Shown here: positions 42,666 through 57,000 of the stretch, in pieces
Layout of the letters: each line of letters begins with the position of its first letter
Numbering within the stretch: the first letter of the stretch is position 1
NCBI GenBank assembly: GCA_026225945.1
Contig: JAMJFZ010000086.1
Location: 62,001 to 126,000, forward strand
DNA from: Cricetomys ansorgei
Lineage: Eukaryota > Chordata > Mammalia > Rodentia > Nesomyidae
DNA: 64,000 nt
Reading direction: 5' to 3'
Notes under the pieces: model-generated
Told to the model about the DNA's origin: nothing
The model's database searches: none
Seen by the model: only the letters and a program-made list of their open reading frames with translations
Made by a program: the position numbers and the translations under genes

Positions 42666-43080
42666 CTCCTTCACAGGCTAATTTCAAAAAAATCCACAAT
42701 TATATACAAAAAATGTTAAAATCTCTTATCATCCACATTGAAAAAAAAAGGAAAGTATCAGAAAACAAAGTCATAAATAGTGTAGGTTTAAATTTCACTT
42801 CTGGAAAAGTACTGAATGCTGCCTTGTGTCTGTATTCTGAGATTCAGACTTTTTTATACAGTTTATTTTATTCAATTTCTGCCATTCTCACAAGGTGTTT
42901 TATTCATCAACTTATTTGTTCAGCAGTAGTTTGACTTGGACTCATAGTAACTGTTCTACTGTGAAGGACAATTGACATTTCAAGATTGTCACTTCCTACC
43001 AGTCTTAATTCCCCTGTCATTACCAGGATTCAAAGCAAAATAATGACAATACATCAAAAAGGTTAAAAGTCATTAAAAAA
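42666..43080. other. AT-rich, no feature seen
   Basis: Non-coding. The open frame at 42713-42934 plus shows no recognisable domain. Confidence 0.35.
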
Positions 43081-43084
43081 TATT

Positions 43085-43920
43085 TTTAAATAGAATTAAG
43101 CTGCCTTGTTGAAGTAAATATTTTTTCTTCTAAAAATATTTGACAAATATGTCAAAAACAAACTGGAGAAAAAATATTTTCAGCAATTGGTTCAGGAAAA
43201 ATTGGATGTTTGTGTGAGAGGAATGAAAGTAGACAAGTAAACTTACATCAATCACCTTGCACAAAAATTAAATCCAAATGGATCAATGACATAAACATGA
43301 AATCTGAAACACTGAGATTGCTAATAAGAGAACATGTGAATTAACCTACAGAATATATGTGCAGAACTTCTTGCACAGGACTCCATTTTCCAAAGAATTC
43401 AGTTCAACAATTGATCAGACTATTACAAAATATTATAAAGTTTCTTCACAGCCAAGGAAACATTCAACAGGAAGTGAACAGAATGGGAGAGAATATTTGA
43501 TATCTGTATATCTTACAAAGGGATAATATCCAGAGTATTTAAAGACCTCAAGAAATAAAAGTAAACATTCCAAAAGGGTTATTGGAGAAACGATCTTGGG
43601 ACCACAATAGAGGGTCAGGAGAAGAAAACATTTACTAAATACTATCTCAAAAACTGTTTACTGTCCCCAGGAATTAATGAAAAACAAATCAAAACAACTC
43701 AGATATTCCATCTTACTCCATTCAAATTGGAAAATTTAACAGAACAACTAATAAAATATGCTAGAATAGTGTGGAATAAAGAGAACCCTAACAGATTAAA
43801 GATTAAATAAATTTGGAAATGGAATATTGGGTGAACACTTCCAATTGGGAAAATAACCGAGTAGGAGGATGGAAAATTTATCCCAACATTTTTTAATAAG
43901 GCCTCAAGAAACCATTAATT
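43085..43920 (+). mobile_element. LINE-1 ORF2 C-terminal remnant
   Basis: ACAAAAATTAAATCCAAATG, GGATCAATGACATAAACATG, AACAGGAAGTGAACAGAATG and CTTACAAAGGGATAATATCC follow the order of the L1 ORF2 3' part. Many stops are present. It is a dead, sense-oriented fragment. Confidence 0.8.
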
Positions 43921-44014
43921 TATACTTAGTTATATAAAATATGAATGTATATATATATATACACACTATCCTTTATCTATATTAACATTCTAATTAACAA
44001 CTATCACTGTTTAC

Positions 44015-44050
<36 letters not shown>
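44015..44050 (+). repeat. (TG)n microsatellite
   Basis: A short GTGTGT run, with a TATATATATATACACAC stretch slightly upstream at 43950. Confidence 0.9.
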
Positions 44051-44051
<1 letters not shown>

Positions 44052-44149
44052 TGTTTGTGTATTTTTATAGGAGGTCACCCAGTAGGACTAACAAAGAGTC
44101 CCACAAGAAAAGCAGACTAATAAAAATTTGAATATCATACACAGAACAC

Positions 44150-45485
44150 TTCCTTTTAAGTGCTTGCACACATTAAGCCAAGTGACTCTAGAAACTATTC
44201 ATATTATTGTTTTGTTTTGTTTCATGGCCTTTATTTCTGAAGATAGTGCACACTAAGACACAAGACACAGATCATTCTAGCTGGCTCTGACATGAAAGCT
44301 TCTTTCATGTAGTCTAGCATCGATGCTTTCAGAAAATTCTATCAATGCTAACAAGGGATGGAAGGAATTATCCACTCTATCCACTGGAACATCTATGAAT
44401 CATAACAATTACCAACATGACAAGAATTGTACAATGGAGCACTGATTGACATTCACATCTTGGTTGCAAATACAACTGTCTAATTGGATCATAGGGCCCT
44501 CAGCAGGAGGGAAAATCATATCTGATACTGGGAGTCTATTAAACCACCAAGACCTATTAAGATTATGATGCATAAAAATTGCCTACTCCCATCATTTTGC
44601 TAGATAAGTCTAATTCCATTATACATTCTAAATGTTTTTTTTTCCGCCAAGATTTGTATAGCTGTGACTCTTCAGTAAGGACACTTTTCTTTATAGCAAA
44701 TAAACAAAAGGTAAAAACCCACGTATGAACACAAGGCACATATAAATAGATCATAAGTAACCCAGCCAGAATAGATATATCAGCAATAGAGCTCCTCCAT
44801 CTATGGCACACAGACTATTACAGGAGAGTAAACTAGAAAGATTCTAAAAGGCAAAATAACAGAATGTCTGCACTCATATAGTCTGTCCTATAAAGAAACC
44901 TTACAATCAAGACTGTAACAATGCTGATAAAAATAAGCATGGAAATATGGAAGGGAACTATTTCAAGCTGTCCCAACCATAGAAAAAGATCTGGAAGAGG
45001 CTAATAACTGCTGAGAATTGGGAACCAAGCTTTTTTCAGAGAAGAGCTCCCTGACTGGTGTCTAGTGCAGAGTGATCAGGCCTGTATGTCAAATGCAGAT
45101 ACTTATCAGTTTCTCCATTCCTCCAAGTCCAATCTTTTGGTCTTGTCCCTTTTTCTACAGCTGAACAGATGGGGTACTCTTCCCCAACCATTTCCATTTT
45201 CCCTGGTGGATCACACATATCTTCAGTTATCAATTGTGTAACCATATATACCCATAAAACAAAAAACAGAATCTGAAATTGGAACATATAAAATTATATA
45301 TATACATATGTGTGTGTGTTTGTATGTGTGTTTGCGTGTCTGTTTATGTGATAATAAAAACCAAAGAAAAATGGCATATATTCTTGGAATAGGGTCACGT
45401 GAGGAGTTCCTGCTGGGAGAGAATGGATGGAAGAAAGATGGGAGAGCTGTGATGAATTTCTTTTACAAATGAAACCTTATATTGT
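44150..45485 (+). mobile_element. LINE-1 3' UTR region
   Basis: TGTCTAATTGGATCATAGGG, TGATACTGGGAGTCTATTAA, CAAGCTTTTTTCAGAGAAG, GACTGGTGTCTAGTGCAGAG and ATAATAAAAACCAAAGAAAA resemble successive parts of rodent L1 3' UTRs. Probably the continuation of the ORF2 remnant at 43085, interrupted near 43.9-44.1 kb. The family is not assigned. Confidence 0.5.
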
Positions 45486-48400
45486 GCATTAAAACAGCAT
45501 CTATTTTATAAAGCACATAATTTGATATTTGCCAATTTAGCAAGAATATTCTTTCTAATAGTGAACAGTACTGGGGATAAATATTTTACATTATTTACAA
45601 TATTTTACTTTACTATGATTTATTCTTATTCATTTCATTAGTAGCTGTGTGAATATTCTCCTTTTTGAAACTGACAGAATATCATTCTTCTTTACATGCA
45701 ATCAGAGTTTTTAAATATATTTTCATACATAGTTTTAATAGAATCTCTCCCAAACTACCAGAAATCTCTGGACTTTGGCCATGGAGTTTTCCTGTAGTTA
45801 TTTTGTTTAAGGTTAAATTCAGAAATAGGGAGAAATATAAACACATGTGGAAAACCAGGTTGATAAAATAGGAAAAGTACAAAAGAAACATCAAGAAACA
45901 GAGGTTAAACAATACACTTTGCTTCTTCATGTGTTTAAAGTTATATTTGCCTTGGAAGATGATTTCTGTTCTTCTTTTTGATCCAAGTATTAGTATAAAA
46001 GGTCATACATGAGAGAAAGAGAAGGCTCTGAGGATTCAGTATGACCTTGATATGAACACTTTACATCAATATTCTGGGTATTTTAAAGCTCAGTGAACTT
46101 AGAATTCATAGTTACTATGCTTAGTTGAATTCTGCAAGAAAGATCAAAATGTGTCCTTAAGGATCCTCACTTTTAAAACTAGCAGGAACTGAAATTTAAA
46201 AAAAAAATATTTAAAAATGGGAAAGAAATGGAAACAAATTGATTTTTTTTATTTTTAAATTAACAAGCTTTTAAATTTCACAGTTGTGAAATTTTGCTGA
46301 ACAAATATCACTGTGATTATGGAGAAATATCAGTAAATAAGAGAATGCATTTAGTGTTCTAAAAATCTTCTCAGAAATGAGATTAATAATTGAATTTACG
46401 TATCTGTTTGTAGTTATGCATCAACAATGAAATTTATGGAGCAGTGATGACATAAATAAGAGTCATGAAGAAGGAGCAAGGAAGGATTTAAAAAGCTGTT
46501 CTGATTTAACCTTCAACTGAATAAACAAGGCACATTTCCTAGGATTGTACAGGGAATCAAAGCCACAGATTTCTGTTGACATTGAAGCCTCTGAAATGTT
46601 TCATTATTCAACCTAAATATAAAGAGTATTGTCTTTTCAGACTCTCATGTTTGATTCAACTTAATAGTGTTTAAAATTTAGTATGTTTTAAAAAGAGTTC
46701 ATATCTGTTTTATAATGCAATGGAACCTAAATGTAGATATTGATTTGTGAATAATAGAAATATATCAGTTAATTTTATTTTAAAGAGAATTTTATAGTAT
46801 ATTTTCCAAGCAAATCATTTTGATGAGCATGAGATAAAATATCTCTGGTCATAAACAAATTTTTACATAGAATAAAGATCTATAAACAAATATTCCAAAG
46901 TTTTTTTTCCAATGTATGCTGGTCCATATAAACCATGGGTCTATATTTTCAAAAAGAGCAGCAAAAAAGTTAGTCATAATAAGATGCAAGAACATGCACA
47001 TTGGACATATAAAAACTTCTCTTTGCCAAATCACTAATGAAATGTTGCTTTAGCCTAGGATTTTAAAAAGGCTGTAGAGAGGAAAACAAAACCTGATCAC
47101 TCTTTAGATATTAGGGGAACTGAGACATATGTGTTAAGTAGTAAATTGAAATAACCTATGTTCTACTCCAGCAAAAACACTTGGGAATGTCAAGGACCCT
47201 TTACTTTTATACCTAATTGGGAAGATGACAGAAGAATGAAATAATAAGATAAATGTATTCTGACTTCAATCTTAATAGATGAAGATCATTGAATTTGATG
47301 TTACAGGAATTCAAAGTGAAAGGAACAGCATGAGGTTGGAAAATCAGAAGATATTCATAACTTATCCAAAAATTTAATAATATTTATTTTTCATAATCAT
47401 CATGTTTGATTAATCTTGGTGTGTTTAAACCATAGATTTCTTTACAAAATCATAACTTTATAGTGTACTGATGTTGAAATATATGTACTAATTTAGGAAT
47501 TATAAACACACACTGTTTACTGAAAAAGTGAAGGGGAATGTTATTGTTAATATTCATTGCAGATGGTTTTGGATAAAAAATTGTCAAAATTTTTATTCAT
47601 CACAATTTACTTGTATTTAGAAAAACTGAAGATCTGCATTCAGACCTTTCTAAGTCATTTTTCAGAATAATATAAAACTTCATGCAGGAAAGTCAGAGAT
47701 TCTTATATTTAAGAGATGAAACAAGAGATATTTAGGATAACTGGTCAGAAGGAGCTTTAAAGTTTGGGTATTGGAGTTAGGAAACTTTCTTTAGCGACAA
47801 ATCATTGAGTGTATGCATTGCCTTATGAAGACAAGAGAATCAGAGGGAGAGAGGTAAAGCTTATCAAATTTTAAATATTTGGACCTTTGAGATACAAGGA
47901 TGAAATGGTTAAAAGAAATTTCATACATTTGAAGAAGATATCTGAAATCATCATATATAACAGCTTATGCGTTAAGAATGTATAAATATATCCCTAGTAG
48001 CATTTATAAATTGAAACATGACAAATATTTTTCAGTGAGATAGTACGTATGCCTGTCGAATTCAAAGAAATAAAACAATCATGGTACCTTTATATGTTCA
48101 AATGCATTTTAATATGATTAGGAAAAACTGGTGAGCTGTTCATTATATTCAGAGTTAGAATATTTGCCTGAAGAGATGAGAACATTGACTATGAGATGTT
48201 TCCCATTTTCCTGAACTAGGGTCCTTTTATCAGTATGGATTTTCAATAGGGTGAGCTCTAACATTTCCCTTTATTCCAACTGGTGAGGACATTAGGGTTT
48301 AAGAGTTAGTTACAAAGCAATGGTCACACATGTAACTCTGATTAGATTCATAGGGTCACAAAATAAAACTAAAATAAATGATATTTTGAAAGGGATTTGT

Positions 48401-49460
48401 GTTGTGTGGGGTTTTTGACAAGCTTGGTATGGAGATGTGAGACATCTGAGATAATAATTTCCTTATTATGAAATCCTGAAGGATTATTTTCTAAAACAAA
48501 AAAAAAAACCACATTACTGAATATGTTGAAGATAATCCACTCTTTCAATAAATGGAAAAAAAGTCGTGAAGAATTGATTGAAAGTTGAAATCTTTAGACA
48601 TTCTGTAAAATCACATTCACAGCATTTACCCATATAACGCAGCTAGCCTTTCTTCCATGCAAACTTTCCACTCTGTCCCAAGAAGCAATCTTCAGCTTTG
48701 TGAACTTCATAGAATGGGTGTATTCACCGAAATTGTAGAATTTTGAAAATAAGAGTAAATGTGTCACACACTACTGTTCATTATTTCTTCATGATCTTTT
48801 GTTTTCTGTTACGAAAGAATAAGAATGATGGAGGTTCCACTTTATAATCCAATTATATAAGACGTTATACCTCTGTCTATTGACCTTTTCTAACCAAGTG
48901 GATGACTCACGGAGTTCTTCTGTTTATCAGTACTTGTTGCTGTATTTCTTGGCTTGATGCTAAGGACTAGTATCAACAAAAGAAGCCATAGTGCACAGAA
49001 ACTTAGCAATATGATCATTATGGTTTGTTTTGAGATTAGTTATATTTCCAGAAGGAATGAAATCAATTGTTATATTCATTTCATTATTATCTATACTCCT
49101 TTGTTAAAAGTATTATTTGTTAATACTTGATGTGTATATTTTTCATTAATGATACTAAGGATTTCTTCATAATTCTTAAAGCTTATGCTCTTTTTCCAAT
49201 GTATGCCTTCAAGTCCAAATATCTACATGTTTATAAACATTACCTCTCCTCCCTTCCTCTCTGTCCTGTGTAAGATAATGTAATAACTAATTGGTGATTC
49301 CCATGAAAAAATTTCCTAAATCCAGTGTCCATGTTTTTTTAAATTTCATGGATAGGTTCTCAGTCATTTTTGTTGTAAAATCCATAGGTCTATGATTCAC
49401 CTGGATGCAACTCTGCTTTTTAAAGGAAGATGACATAGAGGTTTGTTTTTTTTTTTAATT
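45486..49460. other. AT-rich, no gene seen
   Basis: Nearly 4 kb without a SINE, exon or named repeat. Some parts may be very old L1, but I cannot support specific boundaries. Confidence 0.4.
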
Positions 49461-49469
49461 ACAGATCTT

Positions 49470-50420
49470 ACTTTTTATTTTTTAATTTTCTTTATTTTCA
49501 TTTTTACGCTGCATACAATAATTCCAGAAGGCAGGCTCCATACCATCCACTACTCCAAGATCTTCCCCATCTCACCTCTCCCACAAATCCACCTGTGCTC
49601 CTCTTCTTGCTTTTCTTTAAAAAAAAGAAAATCAGAACATACCATTTAACAGGGCCATACGGCAGATAAATGTGTCAGAAAACTACAACTTCAGCTTGTA
49701 GGAGTACTACAAGAATGTGTAGCCGAACCACCTTAAAATATATGTAGGGAACCTACTACAAATCCATGCAAGCTCCCAGAGAACTGTTTTAGTCTCTGTG
49801 AGCCACTGTGTGTCCTGCACAGTTGACTCCATGAGTCATGTCTCCTACTGACTTCCACTTTTTAGTCCCCACAATGTGTGTCTGCTCTCTTACCCCTTGT
49901 TTTGTAATCCCCACCCAATGTTTGGCCATGGGACTCTCTAACTGCTCCCATCAGCTACAAGAGGTAGCTTCTCTGATGAAGATTAGACTAGACACTCATC
50001 TATGAATAAAGCCAAACTTCATTATGAATTGTCTGTGGGTTATCCAGAGTCTGAATCCTGGCCATCCCTGCAGTGTCAATCATCTGCTACAGCTCTCGTT
50101 TTGAAGTTCTGCCTGTCAATTGGCCCAGTACATCTTGAAGGCAGAACAATTTGTAGGTCGAAGCTTTTGTGGCTTAGTTGGTGTCCCAGTCATACTACTG
50201 TAAGCCTTTCCTGGTTATAGAAGATGGCCAATATAGATTCCATACTCCCCATTTTTTGTATTTTTCAGTAGGTTCACTCTGGTGAAGGGCAGGGAGTTTC
50301 TACAGTACTAGGTTTCAAGTGTACCTCTCAAATACCTCCAAATTCCAGTCTGTATTCCGTATATTCTCTGCCTCTAATCCTTTCCCACAGGTGATATATT
50401 CCCATCCTTCCCAAGTTTAA
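49470..50420 (-). mobile_element. LINE-1-like sequence, antisense
   Basis: AGGCAGGCTCCATACCATCC, GCTCCTCTTCTTGCTTTTC, AGCTACAAGAGGTAGCTTCT and GATTAGACTAGACACTCATC resemble reversed rodent L1 non-coding sequence. The call rests on word resemblance only. Confidence 0.4.
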
Positions 50421-51590
50421 CTGCAAAATTTGTTCTATATCCCCTTTGCAGAAAGATCTACATGTTTTACAGGGGCACTGTCTGAATAATACTGTAAAAA
50501 ATTATTTTTATCTCATGATTCTTAAAATCTTTTTCCATAAAATACCTATTGACAACTTGCTACCTTACATTTTGATAAATCACTGTATTTTGTTATTCCA
50601 AATTTAATATCTACATTTTGATTGCATTACGTTGTCTAAAAATATGAGTTTTCTTAATCACAGACTGTGATTTTCTCAGGATAAAGATGAATTGATCATG
50701 AAAGTCTTAAAAGTAAATATTCATTATCTTCAGTTAAGTAATAAATCATGTCAGAAACCTCATCTTCAGTGTTTCCAGTATGCTGTGCTTTCAGTTCAAT
50801 CCTAGGCAATTTGACTCATCCATTCAATTTGAGGTCATGTCAGAACAGCTCTTTAATTTTTCCATTTTCCCTCTTTATTATTTGGTGCAAATGTTAATTG
50901 GATATTTTCTGTCTTCTTTGAGTATAAGCATATGCACCACCTAAATTCATAATTTATTTTTCTAATACCTTTATGAAATACGAACTGAAATCATTTCTTG
51001 TGTCTCTACGTAATCACAAAATAGTGTTAATATTTCATCAGATTCTACCAAATTTGAAATAAAGTCTGTACCACACCTCTTCATCTGTTTATTTTAAACA
51101 ACACAAAAATCAATGTCTTTTAATTTCTTCCACCTTTCCTCATATACATATTTCATTTCATACTTATCCATATGGTGAGAAGACATAAGGACTTATTTTC
51201 TTCATGTTTGTGGGATAAAATCAACCATACTAACTATGAATATCAAGTTCACTGAATAAAAAGAAACAGAAGTGACATAATGATAGATGAAATCCCTGCC
51301 AGACATTAGCTGAGGGAACCACTGTCATGGCAAGCACCATGATGAACAGAGGAAACCTGACTGTCACTGCTCAGGTGTTTTTATTGATATAGAATTCCTC
51401 AGATGTTCTACTGATTGCACATGCTGAGCATGACCAAACAAACATCCCCCAAATAAATCCAACACTTGCAGACACTACAAAACACCAAGACCTAGGCTGC
51501 CCCTCACCCAACAGTGCACAAAATTATTTTAAATATAACAAAAATAAACTTCCACAATTATAGAAGAATATAAAATATACTTGAGTATAA
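50421..51590. other. AT-rich, no feature seen
   Basis: No exon or recognised repeat. Confidence 0.35.
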
Positions 51591-51599
51591 AATATACAA

Positions 51600-52545
51600 A
51601 CAAAACATCAACAAAACTACAAACCTACAGCATCTCAACAGCTTGCTACCTGTTGGTTGTATGAGAGGGAAACAAAAGAATTTTTCTAGGGTTCTCAGGA
51701 AACTTTTATGATCTCACAGTCACAATTTAATTGTGGTGTTTGGGTGTCTCTCATTCATTTACCTGCACTTGAGAAATTTTGACTACTACTGGTTTGGCTC
51801 ATGCAACCTTGATTTGAGTGTTTGTGCCTAGTCTTATTGTATACTTTTATACGGTATTCTGTTGATATCCTTGTGAGACTGTTCTTTTCAGATTGGAAAT
51901 AGAAGACCAGTGCATCTGTGAGGGAAGAGGGCATGGATAGGTAGAAAGAAAAAAAACTGATTTCATGATGTATTATTGCATGAGAGAAGAATACTATAAA
52001 GAAACAAAAATGCTGAGAAGATGCCACATTAGAGAAAAACACCTACCTCATCAAAAAGGCCTAGTTTAAGAAATGAGTCCAAAATCTGGTGAAGACATAC
52101 CCAGTGGAGAACTTACCCATTGTGGATACTTCTGAAGACCAAGGTTTCCATTCCATAGTGACAATTCATAGGAAACAAGAATTTCTCCACCAAAAATCTT
52201 TGATCAACTTATACACAACTGTAACCTATGCCACCTGGCATTACTACCTTTACTTCTAATGTCAGATGTGAAATCAAGCTTTCAAGACTTCAGCAATGGC
52301 TTTATTTAAACCAATATATGCTGAAATGATAGGTCGTAGCAGATACTGATGTTGAGTTTAACAAAACAAAAACAAAACCAGAGCAACATCATCTCAATTT
52401 CTACATTCCTGTTGGCTCTTTGACAGGGTATAATGAGATTCTCATTGGTGTCATGAGGAAACTACTGTGATCTCATACACTGTAACAAGTTAATAAACTT
52501 TCTAGTGTCACACAGTTTCCACTCACTCATGACACTTCACTATAA
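51600..52545 (+). repeat. Local direct duplication, offset about 759 bp
   Basis: The block at 51600-51765 (CATCTCAACAG, CCTGTTGG at 51649, TCAGGAAAC, ATGATCTCACA) recurs at about 52380-52540 (CATCTCAATTT, CCTGTTGG at 52408, TGAGGAAAC, GTGATCTCATA). The unit is not identified and the divergence is moderate. Confidence 0.55.
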
Positions 52546-53815
52546 ACTTATTTACTTTATCCAAAATCACAAGTCTATCTTTGAGTTCTAACTCCTTTTT
52601 ACTTCTCTTACCAACAATTTAAGTAAAAATGGGCTCTGTAAATAACTCAAGTGAATGAAGGTATTACATTGCCAGTCTAGTAGATTGACAGATTCTTAGA
52701 CATATTTCAGATATTCGTGCTTTCATATCACTAGACTGGAGATGAAGAGCAATCTGTGTTCTGCCTTCAGATACTTCCAACTCAAAAGGACATATGTTCT
52801 CTTTAACATGCTCTTTTGAATAGCAGAAACAAATCCCACTGGAAAGGTGCAAAATAGATGAGGAAATAGGGTTACAAATATCTCTTCCTGAACAAACATA
52901 TGAAAACTGAGATACACACGCACACACACACACACACAAACACTCGAGATACCTAAGATGGCATACATGCTGACAAATATCCACGCTTCTATTGATTCAC
53001 TAGCACAGGTACCAAGAACAAATACTTATTTGTGGATTCCTGGAAAATTGCCATTTTGCCTTGGGAAAAGCTTTTCAAATGCAATCACAAAGTCTTCAAC
53101 AATCTAAGGAATAAACTGCAAAAGCTGGTTCGTCACTATTGATATCTTTGGGAATGACCAGAGAAAAAGACAACACTCTTGGTTCCTTCTAGTAAATCTC
53201 CCCACAACCACCCTCTTTTGTACAACCAGAATCCAGGACCTATTTTACTGCTGAACACTGAAATGTATGCATTTTGGCCTGCTATGAATTCTCACCAGGA
53301 GCAGGCCATGTAATTCAATTGACTGATAAGCTGCTGTTCACACAGATGCCAGTCTACTTCAGTCAATATGCTAGACACAAGAATAGACCATTGTACTGTC
53401 TATAAAAAATACTTATCTCTCTGATCCATTCATTATCACCTGTATCATTCTGAGGTTCTGTTGATGGTTGTGATTGCATGGGGCACACACCAAAGATTGA
53501 CCATTGTTCCTTTTTTTAAAAAAGGAGGGACAATTAATAAATGTGCTATCCTAATAAATTACATACATGACACCATTTTCAGGTTTTCTGTACATTTTGA
53601 GGGTTGACTTCCTTTCTAGAGAGAGTACACAGTATGTATGCTTACTCACTACTTCATGGGAATTATAACATCTATTCCCTACCAATGATTAGAATTATCC
53701 AATGATTTTATATACTCAGTCACAAGGATGGGCAATTATACTAATGAGAATACATGCTTCTGAAGATTGTACAATCATTGTCAATCAGTGGGCTCCTCCA
53801 CAGAGTTGTGATTAA
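52546..53815. other. AT-rich, no gene seen; short (CA)n at 52918
   Basis: A CACACA run at 52917-52938 gives a Cys/Val-rich chance frame on the minus strand. No exon was recognised. Confidence 0.4.
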
Positions 53816-54099
53816 GCATGGGGATTCCACCACAGAACAATCTTTCGTTTTTAAGCTTTAAGGTGGCAAGACGCAGAGGAGCTGAACTTCATCTACAACA
53901 GACAGATTATTCTCCCCTGACCTCTGAACAATCCAAGGCTTGCATTACAATCAGGGAAAAACACATTATGTGTGATCTTAGGCTAATTTGTGAGTTTTTT
54001 GAGCCCCAGAGCCCTACCATGGATTACAATAAAGTCCTATGATACCCATTCTTCTACTGTAATCAGGGAGCAACTTGCCAAAATGAATAAGACACATGA

Positions 54100-57000
54100 C
54101 ATGAAAATATGATAGCTCAAAGCATTTCTCAACCTGGATCCTTGTATTCACATTGGGGAACTTGACCTAGTGGAGTTAAGTAACACCAGATTTATACTGA
54201 TTCAACTATTCCAGGAGTCATATTTTCTACATAAGCCACACAAGCAATGAAACCTGAAAAAAAAGCAAACTCTTTCTATTTCATTGATTTCTAATATCCT
54301 TTGATCCCTATATGAAGGTTTCCGGTTCTATAATTTTCACCATGAATAATGACACAAAATTCAGCTTTTTGATCTTTTACATGTAAAAGATTCCTAGTCT
54401 GCAAATCAAGCCTCAGTACTCCCAACTCCTTATAATAACAATGGATTTGAAGTTTTTCTTTCAAAAATATTGTCTGACAGGTAACCATACAACTCTTCTA
54501 ATGGAAGATATTTAAAATGAAAAAGAAAAATAAGAAGGGAAGAATAAAACAAAATGAAAGATGAAGGAATAAATCTAATTAGGAGTGAATAATAAAGATA
54601 AAATAATAAAATAGTAACAATATATAAAATGTAAATGTAATAAATAATATTTATTTATTAAATAAATAAATGTATAAAGTAAATGAATATATAAAATTAA
54701 ATATAAGTAATAAAAATAAAAAATATATAAAATATGAAAATAATAATAAAATAATAAAGGTAAAAATAAGATATTATAAAGAGGCATGGATGTAGAAAAG
54801 AAGAATTGAGGATGGATGAGTTGAAAGTAGGACAGATGATTAGGAATGTTGTATTATGTAGATAGTAGGGTATATATCAAGAAATGTGCTATGAGTGTGT
54901 ATAGAGAACAGAGAAGGAAGCTTGGGACAGTGATTGGGGTTGTGTTAAATTTGGATCTCTCATTATTTCTGCTAGGAAAACAAGAAAGTGCCTAGTAAGT
55001 TCCTCTTTGCCAAGCCCCATATGCACTCCTGGGTGACTACTGTTATGCATCCCTGCTAAATATGGCCACAATGGGCACCTGGAACTGTGTTTTTATCTCT
55101 GCTAGAACAAGAAATCTAGAACTCTGCATGCCTCAGGAGATTGCACTGGTCACCAGAGTCACAATACTTCAAATTCCAAAGGCTATAAGGGACCAGTGCC
55201 ATGTTCTGAAGGAAGCAGACCACCCTCACTGCAACGCCTGAAGAGAAACCCAAAGGAAAGAAAGCAGTGTGTGTATCACCAAGACAATTCTGATTCAGGG
55301 CAGTATTTCATCTGCAATATCATATGCTTTTAACCTAGGTCCATTTAATGTGCCCTCTGTAGAGAAAATTTTCCCTATTTTCTGCCTATTCAAAGACTCC
55401 TATGTGGCAACCCACTCACTTTTTCAGGCAATGCTGGAAAATGATATTATCCCCATGTTGAGTAAGTGGAATGGACTTAGGGTTGAAGATTGTACAGGAT
55501 TCTCATTTCCAAGGAATATAGACACTGTCTGGTAAAATGGCTCCAGCTCAGTGAAAGAACCCATTTGAAAAGATAACTTGAATTCCATTATTAGCTGGAT
55601 GAGCCTGAAGAAGTCTGAAGAAAAAGATCATTGACACCAGAACCAAAGACAGAGAAGACATCCCAGAATGAAATTGCAAAATCCTGATTTGTACATGGTA
55701 CAGGACCCTCAGTTGTCATCATTGCCCCATGTTTAACTGTCAAGGGATTTCAAGGGATTTCCATACACCTTTAACTGATTAATATTAGGTCCCCATGCTA
55801 CTCATTTTTCTAATTGCAAATAGAAAGTACCTTGCTAAGGAGGGCAAGCATGACATACCAAGGAGGAAAAAAGATGCCTGGAAGGCTTTTCTCAACTGTG
55901 ATCACTTCATTCCTCCTGGGAATCTAGACCAAGGTGGAGTGAAATGACCCCAGATTAAAAATGGGTCAGCTAGCCCAAGAAACATTTTTCCTAGATAAGC
56001 CACATAAGCAGTGTAAGTGGACACAAGAAACTCTTCTGATTCACTAAATTTAAGATCCATTGTATACCTTCATAGAGATCTCTGCTTTTCCTTATTTTCA
56101 CCATGAAGAAAGTCTTAAATGTCTGCTTCTAAAGCTAGCTGTGGCAGATGCCTAATCTACAGTCCAAGGCACAGTGCTCACAAAACCTTGTATTAGTTCT
56201 GGTTTCTTGCCTAAACATTATCTGACACGTAATTGGTCCATGATACAGCTATCCTAATAGAGGACATTTAGAAAGCAAATAAGGACAAAGAAAGCAAAGA
56301 TGACAAAAAGCAATGAAGAAAGAAAGAACCAAAAAGACACTAAACAGAGGCAGAAAGGAACATGAATAAGAAAAGAACAAAGGATAAATGATGGGAAGTA
56401 GATAGTCATCTATGTAGGAAAGAAAACAGGGTGAATGGCAAGGACAGGTTATTGGGAAGGTTTTACTTATGTAGTTAGTGGTGAATATTCTCCTCTATAG
56501 AGTTAAACTTTAGATGAAAAGAAATAATGAGAAAAGAAGAAATGAATGAGCAATGAAGTGAATACAAGTGTTGTGTTAAGTTCAAAAAAGGGTGGTTTAC
56601 TCTAATAATAGTATATTCTTAAAAATGATTTTGAGTAATTACTATTTCTTGTACTAGGGAAGGCTATTTCTAACCTACTCCAACATTTCTTCCTTTCTGT
56701 AGATCTTTCTTGAGGACTGTGGTCTTCTGGTGTTTCATTTTGCCTATCTATTGTTAGGATTTTCCAACTTCGGTTTAGGCTGTCATTCATGTCAACTTTT
56801 GTTAGAGTGGATAGAAGAATGAGGGTACGTGGGAAGTTTTGGAGAGAACAAATAGAAGTGGAAAATATGATTATCTTAAAATCAAAAAATAAAAGAAAAA
56901 ACAAACATTGAAGGGAAGAACTGTATGTTCCCACCTGGATGAGCTTGGGCCAAAATTAGCAGAACATGTAGTGTTCCATAAATGAGTTATGGGTGCCTGT

